64,000 nucleotides of DNA from Colwellia sp. BRX10-3 (GTDB taxonomy: Bacteria; Pseudomonadota; Gammaproteobacteria; Enterobacterales; Alteromonadaceae): contig NZ_JACGWA010000007.1 in NCBI RefSeq assembly GCF_014077505.1, positions 62,001 to 126,000 of the forward strand. The letters run 5' to 3'. Below are positions 41,310 through 50,665 of this stretch, piece by piece (within the stretch, counting starts at the first letter, position 1; the number at the start of each line of letters is the position of its first letter). The notes beneath the pieces were generated by a model. That model searched no databases and had not been told where the DNA came from. It was given only the letters and a program-made list of their open reading frames with translations. The position numbers and the translations under genes are program-made.

Positions 41310-42227
41310 GTGCGCTTACTTTCTAATACACAATTTTCTAAAGCCTTATTTTCCAAAGTATTACTTGTTTCAAGTTTATTACTCGCTCAAGCCTGCTCAA
41401 CAATAAATCATCAGCAGTCTGCTATTGGGGATCTGATCATTGCTGAGCCGATTGCCATTAGCTATAAAAATGAAATAGCCTTAGCACGGTTAACACAAGT
41501 ATTACAAAGAGCTGAAATCAGCGATGGCCAGCGTGCAGAGTTATTTTATCAACGTGGTGTTGAATTTGACAAAGTGGGTTTACGTGCCTTAGCACGATTT
41601 GACTTTAATCATGCAATTACACTCAAACCAGATATGGTAGACGCATATAATTTTTTAGGCATTCACTTTACCCAGTTACAAGAATTTAATCAGGCATACG
41701 ACGCTTTTGATTCTGCTATCGAGTTAGCGCCTGATCATGAATACGCTTTTTTAAATCGTGGCATTGCGCTCTATTATGGTGGTCGCCCAAATTTAGCATC
41801 AGATGACTTTGAGGTATTTAGACAATATCAACAAAATGATCCTTATCGAGTGTTGTGGCAATATTTGGCAGATTTAGAAATAGATCAACAAAAAGCCAAA
41901 CAAAATTTAGCATTATATGCACAACTAATAGATGAAAGTGTTTGGGCAAAAAATGTTATTAAACTTTACTTAGGTGAAATGAATCAAGCTAATTTTATTG
42001 ATCTATTGGCGGTAAATGTTAATTCAAACGAAGCACTAACAGAACGTTTATGTGAAGCTTATTTCTATTTAGGAAAGTACAGCCAAATGCAGGGTGATGT
42101 TAATGCCGCCATTAATTTTTTTAAATTAGCGCTTAGTACCAATGTCTATGAATTTGTTGAACATCGATATGCCAAACTTGAATTAGACTTAATGCGCCAA
42201 ACGATACAACAAAGCAGTACCCCTTAA
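41310..42227 (+). CDS. nlpI: Lipoprotein NlpI, TPR protease adaptor
   Basis: The 305 residues align with E. coli NlpI through SDGQRAELFYQRGVEFDKVGLRALARFDFNHAI, DAYNFLGIHFTQ, YAFLNRGIALYYGGRPNLASDD and FVEHRYAKLELDL. The TPR units span about residues 60-300. The signal peptide ends in SLLLAQAC, giving a probable lipid-anchored cysteine. In E. coli NlpI is an outer membrane adaptor that brings MepS to the protease Prc and scaffolds peptidoglycan hydrolases. The start is GTG; AGGA is about 12 bases upstream. Eighteen bases separate it from the next gene, a predicted metalloprotease, which suggests joint function. Confidence 0.92.
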   Translation: MRLLSNTQFSKALFSKVLLVSSLLLAQACSTINHQQSAIGDLIIAEPIAISYKNEIALARLTQVLQRAEISDGQRAELFYQRGVEFDKVGLRALARFDFNHAITLKPDMVDAYNFLGIHFTQLQEFNQAYDAFDSAIELAPDHEYAFLNRGIALYYGGRPNLASDDFEVFRQYQQNDPYRVLWQYLADLEIDQQKAKQNLALYAQLIDESVWAKNVIKLYLGEMNQANFIDLLAVNVNSNEALTERLCEAYFYLGKYSQMQGDVNAAINFFKLALSTNVYEFVEHRYAKLELDLMRQTIQQSSTP

Positions 42228-42245
42228 TCATTTTAGTTATAGATA

Positions 42246-43682
42246 ATGGTCAATAAAAAAATTCTTATAAGCTTAGTAATAGTTATATTACTAAGCTTAT
42301 TTTTTTTCATCGCTGACTATCGTGAAAAAATTGCCAACGCAGAAATAACCCGGCAACAATTATCTTTACTCGAAACGTTTGATGTATTTACCAATACGGA
42401 TGAACGATTAGTAGAGCTGTTAGCAAATGGTAACAACCAGGCATGGTTACATTTAGCTAAATACCATGCTGATACTAACGCTAATACTGCTTATCAACTC
42501 GGCGAATATTTTCTCAATCTTCAGCAAGTAGTAGCAGCACAGTTATGGTATCAAGAAGCGATACGTCAGCAGCATAATGGGGCACGTTTAGCTTTGTCGA
42601 ATATCTATTTTGACCGACAACAATATGCTGATATTAAGCCTTTGTTATTACCCATTTTGACCGATGAAAAAGCACTGGCACTATTATATGAATTAGCTTT
42701 ATATCAAGGTGACTTAGGGTTTATTCATGCTTATAAAAGCAAGTTAGCACAAGGCAGTAATGCTTTACTGTTCAATGAACTTGATTTTTTTTCAGTGTTC
42801 AATCAAAAGGTAGAGCAAACAACGAATAAGCAAAATATTGAGCAAATCATCGCACAGAACTCAACTTGCTCGGTTGATGTACAACTATTTGCGACCAACT
42901 TAGCGGGTTTACGACATGGGCAACAGTTAATATCATCATTTGAACATCATAAGTTAGCAAAATATATTTGTTTGCAAACCCCAATATATATTGCCGAAAA
43001 TACAGTTAATTGCCAACATTTAGCCACTGAGAAAATAAGCTGTAATGCCAGTGTTTGGATGTCACGTACCGATATAAATACACGCTATCTGGGGGTTATT
43101 GTCGAGCAAGGCAAGGCCAATGTTGATAACGGTATTATGTATTTAGACCAACAAGATAACCTTGATGTTTTGGTACATGAACTAAGCCACTTTATTGGTT
43201 TTGTTGATGAATACCCGTTACCTAAGCAACATCAAAAGTGTCAAGAATTTCAGCAAACTCCATTTGCTCATAACCTTGTTGTTATTGCAGATTTTTACCA
43301 GGGTGAGCGTGATATGTTACGCGCAGGTATATTGTCACAGGTGCCATGGCGTAGTTTAATTAAAGATTCAACACCGATATTGTCGAAGCATCAACAAGGC
43401 TGGAAGTTAGCCACGCCAATCGAATATAAAAACGAAATAGGTTTATTTACAACGGCTTCTTGTCATATAAACGGTGTGACACAAGCTTTTAAACCCTTAT
43501 ATCATCGAACAAAATTAGAATATTTTGAGTTGGCTTTTCCAGAAAAATACTTGAATATTATGACGTTAGCACCTAAACAGTATTTAATGCCTAGTTATCA
43601 TTTTAACATGAGTAGAGATTTAGCTGTTGAGGGGAAACTTGATAAGGCGAGTGAAGTATTACAAGCTACTATGTTTAATTAA
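42246..43682 (+). CDS. Predicted periplasmic zinc metalloprotease (M64-like) with repeat region
   Basis: Not a named gene to me. The 478-residue protein starts with a membrane anchor (ILISLVIVILLSLFFFIADY), then a helical Sel1/TPR-like region (about 60-150, AWLHLAKYHADTNANTAYQLGEYFLN). The C-terminal half has a zincin motif: His311-Glu312-x2-His315 followed at 321-323 by Asp-Glu-Tyr (HELSHFIGFVDEY). Downstream PWRSLIKDSTPI and EIGLFTTASCH recall the substrate-site regions of M64 peptidases. The spacing from the second His to DEY is one residue shorter than I recall for M64, so family assignment is tentative. Several cysteines suggest disulfides outside the cytoplasm. It directly follows nlpI. 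Confidence 0.7.
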   Translation: MVNKKILISLVIVILLSLFFFIADYREKIANAEITRQQLSLLETFDVFTNTDERLVELLANGNNQAWLHLAKYHADTNANTAYQLGEYFLNLQQVVAAQLWYQEAIRQQHNGARLALSNIYFDRQQYADIKPLLLPILTDEKALALLYELALYQGDLGFIHAYKSKLAQGSNALLFNELDFFSVFNQKVEQTTNKQNIEQIIAQNSTCSVDVQLFATNLAGLRHGQQLISSFEHHKLAKYICLQTPIYIAENTVNCQHLATEKISCNASVWMSRTDINTRYLGVIVEQGKANVDNGIMYLDQQDNLDVLVHELSHFIGFVDEYPLPKQHQKCQEFQQTPFAHNLVVIADFYQGERDMLRAGILSQVPWRSLIKDSTPILSKHQQGWKLATPIEYKNEIGLFTTASCHINGVTQAFKPLYHRTKLEYFELAFPEKYLNIMTLAPKQYLMPSYHFNMSRDLAVEGKLDKASEVLQATMFN

Positions 43683-43731
43683 AAATCAGCCAAATTTTTA
43701 TTTAATGTGTGTGTTAATTGGCTGATTTTTT
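43681..43731. terminator. Terminator after the metalloprotease gene
   Basis: AAAAATCAGCCAA at 43681-43693 pairs with TTGGCTGATTTTT at 43718-43730 (13 bp, 24-base loop). T-runs occur on both strands, so it may also end the small minus-strand ORF. Confidence 0.85.
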
Positions 43732-43755
43732 GTATTTTATTTGATCAACTTAACA

Positions 43756-44001
43756 TTAGCTAACGTGTTCTTTTAGTAGATTAATCTTAATTTTCTGTAG
43801 TGAATTGAACTTAATTTCATTTTTTAAATGCGAAGCCGATTTTACGTATTTTTGCTGCTGTATTAATACGTTTCCTCTTACTTTAGCTATCGGCCACATG
43901 GTGTTGTTATTAAATGTTAATAGCTCTTGCTCTAACGAAGCTTGGGTGTTTTTGATGGAACTAACGTTTGTCCTTCTAATAAACCATGAAAATAATGCCA
44001 T
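43756..44001 (-). CDS. Small hypothetical protein, 81 residues
   Basis: I do not recognise it. It is supported by a strong ribosome site (AGAAGGAAA about eight bases before ATG), a terminator just beyond its stop, and otherwise empty DNA. The protein is basic, soluble-looking and rich in Lys, Gln and Asn, with an N-terminal MALFSWFIRRTNVSS and the segment MWPIAKVRGNVLIQQQKYV. Its upstream region carries a tandem 30-bp repeat shared with the divergent csdA-csdE gene. Confidence 0.5.
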   Translation of the reverse strand: MALFSWFIRRTNVSSIKNTQASLEQELLTFNNNTMWPIAKVRGNVLIQQQKYVKSASHLKNEIKFNSLQKIKINLLKEHVS

Positions 44002-44015
44002 AGTATGTTTCCTTC

Positions 44016-44075
44016 TATTACTAACCTTAAGGTACCGCGCAAATTTATTACTGACTTTAAGGTATAGCGCAAATT
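44016..44075. repeat. Tandem 30-bp direct repeat in a divergent promoter region
   Basis: Two head-to-tail copies (44016-44045 and 44046-44075) agree at 26 of 30 positions; both share TATTACT at the start, TTAAGGTA in the middle and GCGCAAATT at the end. Copy 1 holds the perfect palindrome ACCTTAAGGT. The place between two divergent genes suggests regulator sites. Confidence 0.7.
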
Positions 44076-44200
44076 GTTTAATTTTGCTTAATGATATTTA
44101 ATATTTTTGTCGATTTTAATTTTTATTGCGCTTAAAAAGATTTTAAACAGTAAGTTAAGATATAATTGTGACAACTTAATGAAATCACTATTACATTTTT

Positions 44201-45892
44201 ATGGAACAATTCTCTTTTACAGCTTTTCGTCAACAATTTCCTATTCTCAAAAGCAAAATTAATGATCAATCGTTAATTTATTTCGACAATGCAGCGACGA
44301 CACAAAAACCAATTTGCGTTATTGATAGCTATAAAAATTACTATCAAATGAATAACGCCAATGTTCATAGGGCCTCACATGCTTTAAGTGCAAAAGCGAC
44401 TGTTGCTTATGAAGAGGCAAGAGAACAAGTAAAAAAATTCATCAACGCTAAAACAAGCAAAGAAGTAATTTGGACTAAAGGCAGTACTGAAAGTATTAAT
44501 TTAGTTGCCCAGACTTGGGGGCGATCAAGTCTAGAACCGAACGATGAAATTGTTTTAAGTTACAGCGAACATCACGCTAACATTGTACCTTGGCAGATTG
44601 TTGCGCAACAAACGGGCGCTAAAATTAAAGTGCTAGCTTTAACTCAAACGGGTCAAATAGATGTTGACCAATTAGAGGAAGTTATTGGTGAGCGAACTAA
44701 AATTGTTTGCTTTGGTCATATATCTAATGTCATCGGCCGAATTAATCCGGTTGAAGAAATTATTCGTGTGGCTAATAAGTATCAAGCTTTAACCTTAGTG
44801 GATGGTGCACAGGCAATTGCGCATTTAAAACTTGATGTAAGGGCTTTAGGTTGTGACTTTTATGTGTTTTCCGCTCATAAAATGTATGGTCCAACAGGGG
44901 TTGGCGTACTTTATGGCAAGCAAGAATTATTAGAAAAAATGCCGCCATATCAAGCGGGTGGCGAAATGATCAAGACCGTTAGCTTTGAACAGACTACATT
45001 TAATGACTTGCCGCATAAGTTTGAAGCAGGTACACCCAATATCGCCGGTGTTGTGGCACTAGGGTCGACCATTACTTTTATTGAAAACCAAGATCAAGCG
45101 GCGTTACTCGAATATGAAACTAAATTAAAGCAATATTGCTTTGAGCAGTTATCCGCCGTCAAAGGGCTAAAATTTATTGTTAATGAAGCGCCTGATATTC
45201 CAGTATTTTCATTTACCCTTGCGGGGCAACATAATCATGATGTTGCTACTGCTTTAGACAGCGTTGGCATTGCGGTTCGCTCAGGTCACCATTGTGCTAT
45301 GCCTTTAATGAAATACCTTAATATTGAAGGCTGCATACGCTTATCTTTATCTGCATACAATAGCTTTGAAGAAATAGATTTTACTGTGCAACAACTGAAA
45401 ATCATCAGTGGATCAATGTCGAATGTTAGTGAAAATTTAACTACATTAAAACATGATGAAATTACAGTTCTTAATTCTCATGTTATTACTAATTTGACTG
45501 TTGATGAGATATTAACCATTTTTTCCAAAGCGAAAAGCTGGGATAGTAAACATCGTGAAATTATGATGTTAGGTAAAAAGCAATTACGCTTACCAGAAGA
45601 AGATAGAACTGAACTGTCATTAATTTCGGGCTGTGAAAGTAAGGCGTGGTTAGTCTGTTATCAAGAAGCTGGTAACTTATTTCGATTTAAAGGTGATAGC
45701 GACGCTAAAGTTATCCGAGGCTTATTTGCCATTATATTGTCCGCTGTTGATAACAAAACGGCTTCGCAAATTAGAGCGTTTGATATGGACAACTATTTTA
45801 TTGAGTTAGGGTTGTTGCAGCACTTAAGTCCGTCGCGTGGTAACGGGCTAAGAGCTATTGTGCAAAAAATATATCGCGCAATTGAATTATAA
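44201..45892 (+). CDS. Cysteine desulfurase CsdA fused to sulfur acceptor CsdE
   Basis: Residues 1 to about 405 are a class V PLP aminotransferase-fold desulfurase of the SufS/CsdA type: IYFDNAATTQKP, the PLP lysine 227 in SAHKMYGP, and active-site Cys365 in RSGHHCAMPL. Residues of about 425-563 are a SufE/CsdE domain: SKHREIMMLGKKQLRLPEEDR, acceptor Cys478 in SGCESKAWL, GDSDAKVIRGLFAIILSAV and LSPSRGNGLRAIV. In E. coli these are separate proteins, CsdA and CsdE, that pass persulfide sulfur. The linker (405-425) is short and polar, and no stop or frameshift intervenes. The neighbour tcdA (csdL) fits the CSD sulfur system. Confidence 0.9.
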   Translation: MEQFSFTAFRQQFPILKSKINDQSLIYFDNAATTQKPICVIDSYKNYYQMNNANVHRASHALSAKATVAYEEAREQVKKFINAKTSKEVIWTKGSTESINLVAQTWGRSSLEPNDEIVLSYSEHHANIVPWQIVAQQTGAKIKVLALTQTGQIDVDQLEEVIGERTKIVCFGHISNVIGRINPVEEIIRVANKYQALTLVDGAQAIAHLKLDVRALGCDFYVFSAHKMYGPTGVGVLYGKQELLEKMPPYQAGGEMIKTVSFEQTTFNDLPHKFEAGTPNIAGVVALGSTITFIENQDQAALLEYETKLKQYCFEQLSAVKGLKFIVNEAPDIPVFSFTLAGQHNHDVATALDSVGIAVRSGHHCAMPLMKYLNIEGCIRLSLSAYNSFEEIDFTVQQLKIISGSMSNVSENLTTLKHDEITVLNSHVITNLTVDEILTIFSKAKSWDSKHREIMMLGKKQLRLPEEDRTELSLISGCESKAWLVCYQEAGNLFRFKGDSDAKVIRGLFAIILSAVDNKTASQIRAFDMDNYFIELGLLQHLSPSRGNGLRAIVQKIYRAIEL

Positions 45893-45922
45893 CTAATTTG
45901 GGCTGAGCTCATTAGGAGTAAC

Positions 45923-46708
45923 CTAGCTTAATGCTTTTTTCAAATATTTGTCCATTGCTTTACCAACAGCAAAAAATGCAAAACAAGCAGTAACATGCGT
46001 TGCTGCGCCAAAGCCACCACTGCAATCTAAACGCATAGAACCTTCATTCGATTGCTTTGCATGACAGACATTTCCTTCAGTGTCAGGGTAGCGTAACTGT
46101 TCACTGGAGAATATGGCGTCAATTGAAAATTTTCGCTTCACATTACGAGAGAAATTATATTCTCGACGCAGTTGGTTGCGCACTTTCGCTAATAGGGGAT
46201 CTTGAAAAGTCTGGCTCAAATCGGCAATAGCAATTTTACTTGGGTCAATTTGACCACCGGCACCGCCAATAGTAATAATCGGTAGCTTATTGCGTTTACA
46301 ATGTGCAATAACCGCACTTTTAACATTAACAGAGTCGATAGCATCGATAACATAATCAAACGAATTTGACAGTATTTCTCGAATATTTTCTAACGTAACA
46401 AAATCTTCTATCGTATTAACGACGCACTCAGGATTAATTTGCTTAATTCTATCGCTCATAACCTCTACTTTACTTAAACCAATCGTATCGGTTAAAGCAT
46501 GAATTTGGCGATTAATATTAGTGACGCATAAATCATCAAGATCAATTAAGGTGATTTGACCAATGCCGTTGCGGGCTAATGCTTCTGCTACCCATGAGCC
46601 AACACCGCCGATGCCTATCACGCAGAAGTGTGCCTGCTGTAGCGCAGTGCTTTGACTGTTACCATACAGCCGAGCAATACCGCCGAACCTTAATTGATAA
46701 TCTGACAT
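45923..46708 (-). CDS. tcdA: tRNA threonylcarbamoyladenosine dehydratase TcdA (CsdL)
   Basis: TcdA is an E1-like enzyme that uses ATP to cyclise t6A37 of tRNA to ct6A. The 261 residues show FGGIARLYG at the start, the nucleotide-binding IGIGGVGSWVAEALARNGIG, DLDDLCVTNINRQIHAL, and VIDAIDSVNVKSAVI. The last 25 residues are hydrophobic, consistent with the weak membrane attachment known in E. coli. In E. coli tcdA sits next to csdA-csdE and depends on that sulfur system; here it is convergent with the fused gene, 30 bases apart. Confidence 0.94.
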   Translation of the reverse strand: MSDYQLRFGGIARLYGNSQSTALQQAHFCVIGIGGVGSWVAEALARNGIGQITLIDLDDLCVTNINRQIHALTDTIGLSKVEVMSDRIKQINPECVVNTIEDFVTLENIREILSNSFDYVIDAIDSVNVKSAVIAHCKRNKLPIITIGGAGGQIDPSKIAIADLSQTFQDPLLAKVRNQLRREYNFSRNVKRKFSIDAIFSSEQLRYPDTEGNVCHAKQSNEGSMRLDCSGGFGAATHVTACFAFFAVGKAMDKYLKKALS

Positions 46709-47455
46709 TATTTTTCCACAAGCTTGAAAATTTGCTGCGCATTATAGCAGTACCTAAAAGTAAAGCTACGAATGTAGATAGTAAACTACTCGGTACATTG
46801 GAATTATTATTTTTTATAGTCAATTTTTAGTATTGGTATTTAGTACTTGGTCATGATGAGTATTTATTTGTTTTATGACGAATATTAAAAATGATGATAG
46901 TAAATTACAAATATGTCGATGAAAAAAGGTAAAATTGCTTGAAATTTAATCACTCAGGAATGCTTTGTGGAGTAATAATTAAAAATTTAGAACAAATATA
47001 GGCATAAATATTTTATATATTTCGATTTAATCCTACTTTTGACAACAGTAAGTTAAAAATATTCGTAATATTAATCGTTTAATTACCCTCTAATCTGTTG
47101 ATATAAATAAGCCGAGGTATATTTGGTCTGATTATGACAAAAACATTAGGTAATTTAAGCCTGATATGACTATTTACTCACCTTATCTTCGGTAACTAAT
47201 CTATGGTATAGACGAATTAATTGACTATGCACAACTGAGCTTAGAGGCAATTAAGTCACTTTAGTTAAATTTGTTCAAAACTTAATTAAGCAGTAACAAG
47301 CTACTTAAAAGGCGTTACCAATTGATATAATATGAGAATATTGATTTAATCGATTATATTATTCGATACTCGGATAACAAGTGTTTTATTAGAATTATGC
47401 CGATTTGTAACTGCATTAACTGATGTTAGGCTTAAATATTATCGGCTAACATGTT
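46709..47455. other. AT-rich intergenic region, tcdA to kinase gene
   Basis: About 750 bases with stops in every frame. It must hold the tcdA promoter and the 3' end of the kinase gene. No strong terminator, RNA gene or repeat was recognised. Confidence 0.5.
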
Positions 47456-48991
47456 TTAAGCCGCAGGTAGTTTGACAATAAATTGCGTTTGCTGCTCATC
47501 AATAATATTAAACGATATCTCACCGTGTTGAACTTGAGTCATTAACTGGGCTGAATAGGTACCTAATCCTATGCCAGTACTATGGTTTGAGCTAGTATAC
47601 TTTTCAAATAGCGTTGAGCGCATGCTCTTAGGAATGATCCCGTGGTTAGTCAATTGAAAGCTAACTTGGTCAGAGGCATGTGCTAATGCGACTGTTATGT
47701 TTTGACTTTCTGGCGATGCCTCTACTGCATTTTTAATCAAGTTATTGAAAATTGATAAGCAAAGCAAAGGCTCTGCCATAATAGAATGTTCAATTTCAAA
47801 GCCGCTTAATACAAATTGGATATTTTTATCATGACTTAAGTTTGAAACTGCATTAATGGCATCGTTGATCAGTACATTTAAGCTGGTTACTTGTGGCATT
47901 AGTGAATAAATACCTTGCTCAATTTTGTATAGATTGAGGGAGTTATTAACCATGTTAACCACATTGTTTACTGCGCGGTTAATTGATTTAGCGGCTTTTT
48001 TATCTGTTAAACGGTAAGTCTCAAATAAAATATTGTTGAGAGGCGCTTTTAAATCGTGCTGAGTTATTTTTTCAATATCTTCACGTAATTTAGCATTTTC
48101 TTCAAGGGTCACTATCTGTGCAGCAAGCGCTATTTTTTGTTGCTGTAATCTGATGTGGGTGGCAACGCGAGCGCGGAGTAAATCACCGTTGAGTGGTTTG
48201 GTTATATAGTCAACAGCACCTAGATCAAAACCGTATTTTATATCTTCAACGAGTGCTTTTGCACTTAGAAATATGACCGGAATATTAGCGCTGGCATCGT
48301 TTGCTTTTAAGCTTTTACAAACTTGATAACCATCCATGTCTGGCATCATAATATCAAGTAAAATTAATCTAATATCATGTTTTCTATTGTCGACTATTTT
48401 CAGTGCATGTTCGCCTGACTTTGCCGCCATTACACGATAAATATTACGCAAGTTGCCAGCGGCAACATCGATATTGCTACTTTCATCGTCCACTACAAGA
48501 ATGGTTGGCTTTTGCTCTAACAACGCTGAAGTCTCATCTGTTAAAGGCTTTGATATTGCATCGCTATCAGCTTGAGTATAGTGTTCGAATATTGTCTCTT
48601 TTGTGAGCTCAAATAATGCATCGACTACATGTTGCTTTTTAAAGGGAGGAAATAGGCAAATGCTATCATTTAACGAACATTTTTTTATGGTAACTGTTGT
48701 CAGGCTTGCTGAATTTTGTTCGTCAATTTGATGCGATATCACCAGTAAAGGCAGTTGTTTTGATTTCGATATTTCAGCTAATTCATCACGAAAATTTAGA
48801 GTGTTTTCGGTCGTTATATTATCTGCACAAATTAATAAACTTAAGGCTGATAATTGCGCATATTCTCTTGCGTCATCGGCATTTTCAATACAAGCAATTG
48901 CAGCCTTGTTAACACCGCATGAGAGTAATATTTTAGCAATAGCCTCTCGCACTAAACGACTTTCATCGACAATTAAAATATGTTCAAGCAC
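47456..48991 (-). CDS. Two-receiver histidine kinase without sensor domain
   Basis: The 511-residue protein is cytoplasmic. Residues 1-130 form a receiver-like domain (HILIVDESRLVREAI) whose usual phospho-Asp region reads LLICADN and is probably altered. Residues 160-285 are a normal receiver (ILVVDDESSNIDVAA, phospho-Asp in LILLDIMMPDMDGYQV, Lys in YITKPL). Then comes a coiled coil, an H-box (ITQHDLKAPLNNI) with the phosphorylated His, and a HATPase domain with NLIKNAVEASPE and a G-box STGIGLGTYSAQ. With no membrane helix or PAS domain, input probably comes through the receivers from another kinase. The start is GTG. No partner regulator is encoded next to it. Confidence 0.85.
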   Translation of the reverse strand: MLEHILIVDESRLVREAIAKILLSCGVNKAAIACIENADDAREYAQLSALSLLICADNITTENTLNFRDELAEISKSKQLPLLVISHQIDEQNSASLTTVTIKKCSLNDSICLFPPFKKQHVVDALFELTKETIFEHYTQADSDAISKPLTDETSALLEQKPTILVVDDESSNIDVAAGNLRNIYRVMAAKSGEHALKIVDNRKHDIRLILLDIMMPDMDGYQVCKSLKANDASANIPVIFLSAKALVEDIKYGFDLGAVDYITKPLNGDLLRARVATHIRLQQQKIALAAQIVTLEENAKLREDIEKITQHDLKAPLNNILFETYRLTDKKAAKSINRAVNNVVNMVNNSLNLYKIEQGIYSLMPQVTSLNVLINDAINAVSNLSHDKNIQFVLSGFEIEHSIMAEPLLCLSIFNNLIKNAVEASPESQNITVALAHASDQVSFQLTNHGIIPKSMRSTLFEKYTSSNHSTGIGLGTYSAQLMTQVQHGEISFNIIDEQQTQFIVKLPAA

Positions 48992-49137
48992 AGATACATT
49001 ACCGTTATAAATATATACGTTGTAATAAAATAGTACTTGTTACAACCATGTAGAGAAAGTTGCAGACCAAGTATATTAAGCTATGAGTTTTATTATAACT
49101 TATTTTACAGTGTGTTAGTTTGCAAGATGACAAATAG

Positions 49138-49165
49138 AAAAAGGCAACCATGTGGCTGCCTTTTT
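49138..49165 (-). terminator. Terminator after gltA
   Basis: On the minus strand AAAAAGGCAGCCA and TGGTTGCCTTTTT form a stem with one mismatch near the loop and a T5 tail, about 40 bases after the gltA stop. Confidence 0.8.
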
Positions 49166-49206
49166 ATTTGTGAAAATAAGGTGTTAACTAAACATAGTTA
49201 GTTAAA

Positions 49207-50493
49207 TTATCTCTCGCTTAAAGGGATAAATTTACGGTCAATTTCGCCAGTATATTTTTGACGTGGACGACCAATTTTTTGTCCAGGTTGACCTAGCATC
49301 TCATCCCAATGAGCAATCCAACCTACGGTACGTGACATGGCAAAAATTACCGTGAACATATTCGTTGGAATACCTATCGCTTTTAGAATGATGCCTGAGT
49401 AAAAATCTACGTTAGGGTACAATTTTTTCTCAATGAAGTAATTGTCTTCTAGGGCAACTTTTTCAAGTGCCATTGCTACGTCAAGCAATGGATCTTTAAT
49501 ACCTAATTCACTTAATACTTCATGACAAGTATCACGCATTACTGTGGCACGTGGATCGAAGTTTTTGTAAACGCGATGACCAAAGCCCATCAAACGGAAT
49601 GGGTCAGACTTATCTTTCGCTTTAGCAACAAATTCGTCAACACGATCTAACGAGCCTATTTCTTCAAGCATTGTTAAACATGCTTCGTTTGCGCCGCCGT
49701 GAGCAGGACCCCAAAGAGAAGCTACACCCGCTGCAATACATGCATATGGGTTAGCACCAGAAGAGCCGGCTAAACGAACAGTAGATGTTGATGCGTTTTG
49801 CTCATGGTCTGCATGCAAAGTAAAAATACGATCCATTGCACGAGCAACTGTTGGGCTAACAACATATTCTTCCGCAGGAACAGAAAACAACATATGCAAG
49901 AAATTTTCTGCATAGTTTAAATCGTTACGTGGGTAAACGAATGGTTGTCCAATGCTATATTTGTACGCCATTGCTGCAATGGTTGGCATTTTCGCGATTA
50001 AGCGATGTGCGCTGCGCATACGTTGGTCAGGTGCGTGAATATCTAAGTCGCTATGATAAAACGATGATAGCGCGCCAACAACTCCACATAGCATCGCCAT
50101 AGGATGTGCATCAGGCAGGAAACCATGAAAAAAGTGTACTAATTTTTCATGTACCATAGTGTGATTGGTGATAATGCCTTTAAATTCATCGTATTGCGTT
50201 CTGTTCGGTGCATCACCATGTAATAAAATATAACAAACTTCTAGGTAATCAGCTTGCTTAGCAAGGCTGTCAATCGGGTAACCGCGATGTTGTAATACAC
50301 CTTTATCACCGTCAATGAAGGTAATTGCAGATTCACAAGACGCTGTAGCCATAAAACCTGGATCATAGGTGAAGTAACCTGCTGCGCCTAGTGTACGGAT
50401 GTCGATGACATCGTTACCGACACTACCTTTAAGAATTGGCAATTCTGCAACTACATTACCGTCGATACTAAGAGAGGCTTTTGAGTCAGCCAT
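49207..50493 (-). CDS. gltA: Citrate synthase (type II)
   Basis: GltA condenses acetyl-CoA and oxaloacetate to start the TCA cycle. The ATG at 50493 gives 428 residues, close to E. coli's 427, and has GGGGAC upstream; the ATG at 50508 would use up that ribosome site. The catalytic His and Asp regions are visible in [30 protein letters not shown] and the C-terminal GWIAHWDEM. It is divergent from sdhC across about 400 bases holding a 42-bp palindrome. Confidence 0.96.
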   Translation of the reverse strand: MADSKASLSIDGNVVAELPILKGSVGNDVIDIRTLGAAGYFTYDPGFMATASCESAITFIDGDKGVLQHRGYPIDSLAKQADYLEVCYILLHGDAPNRTQYDEFKGIITNHTMVHEKLVHFFHGFLPDAHPMAMLCGVVGALSSFYHSDLDIHAPDQRMRSAHRLIAKMPTIAAMAYKYSIGQPFVYPRNDLNYAENFLHMLFSVPAEEYVVSPTVARAMDRIFTLHADHEQNASTSTVRLAGSSGANPYACIAAGVASLWGPAHGGANEACLTMLEEIGSLDRVDEFVAKAKDKSDPFRLMGFGHRVYKNFDPRATVMRDTCHEVLSELGIKDPLLDVAMALEKVALEDNYFIEKKLYPNVDFYSGIILKAIGIPTNMFTVIFAMSRTVGWIAHWDEMLGQPGQKIGRPRQKYTGEIDRKFIPLSER

Positions 50494-50665
50494 ATGTTTC
50501 GTCCCCATTTAAATTTGTTTATCTTGAAAATTGGAAAAACTAAATGTTTAGTCAATTTTTGTGAATATTAAACTAGGGCTATTCTACTTCAGATCACCCC
50601 CTTAAAGTCAATTTGTTTGTTAATGATCTAGACTAAAGTTAATCGAGAGATGTTATTTTTGTAAA

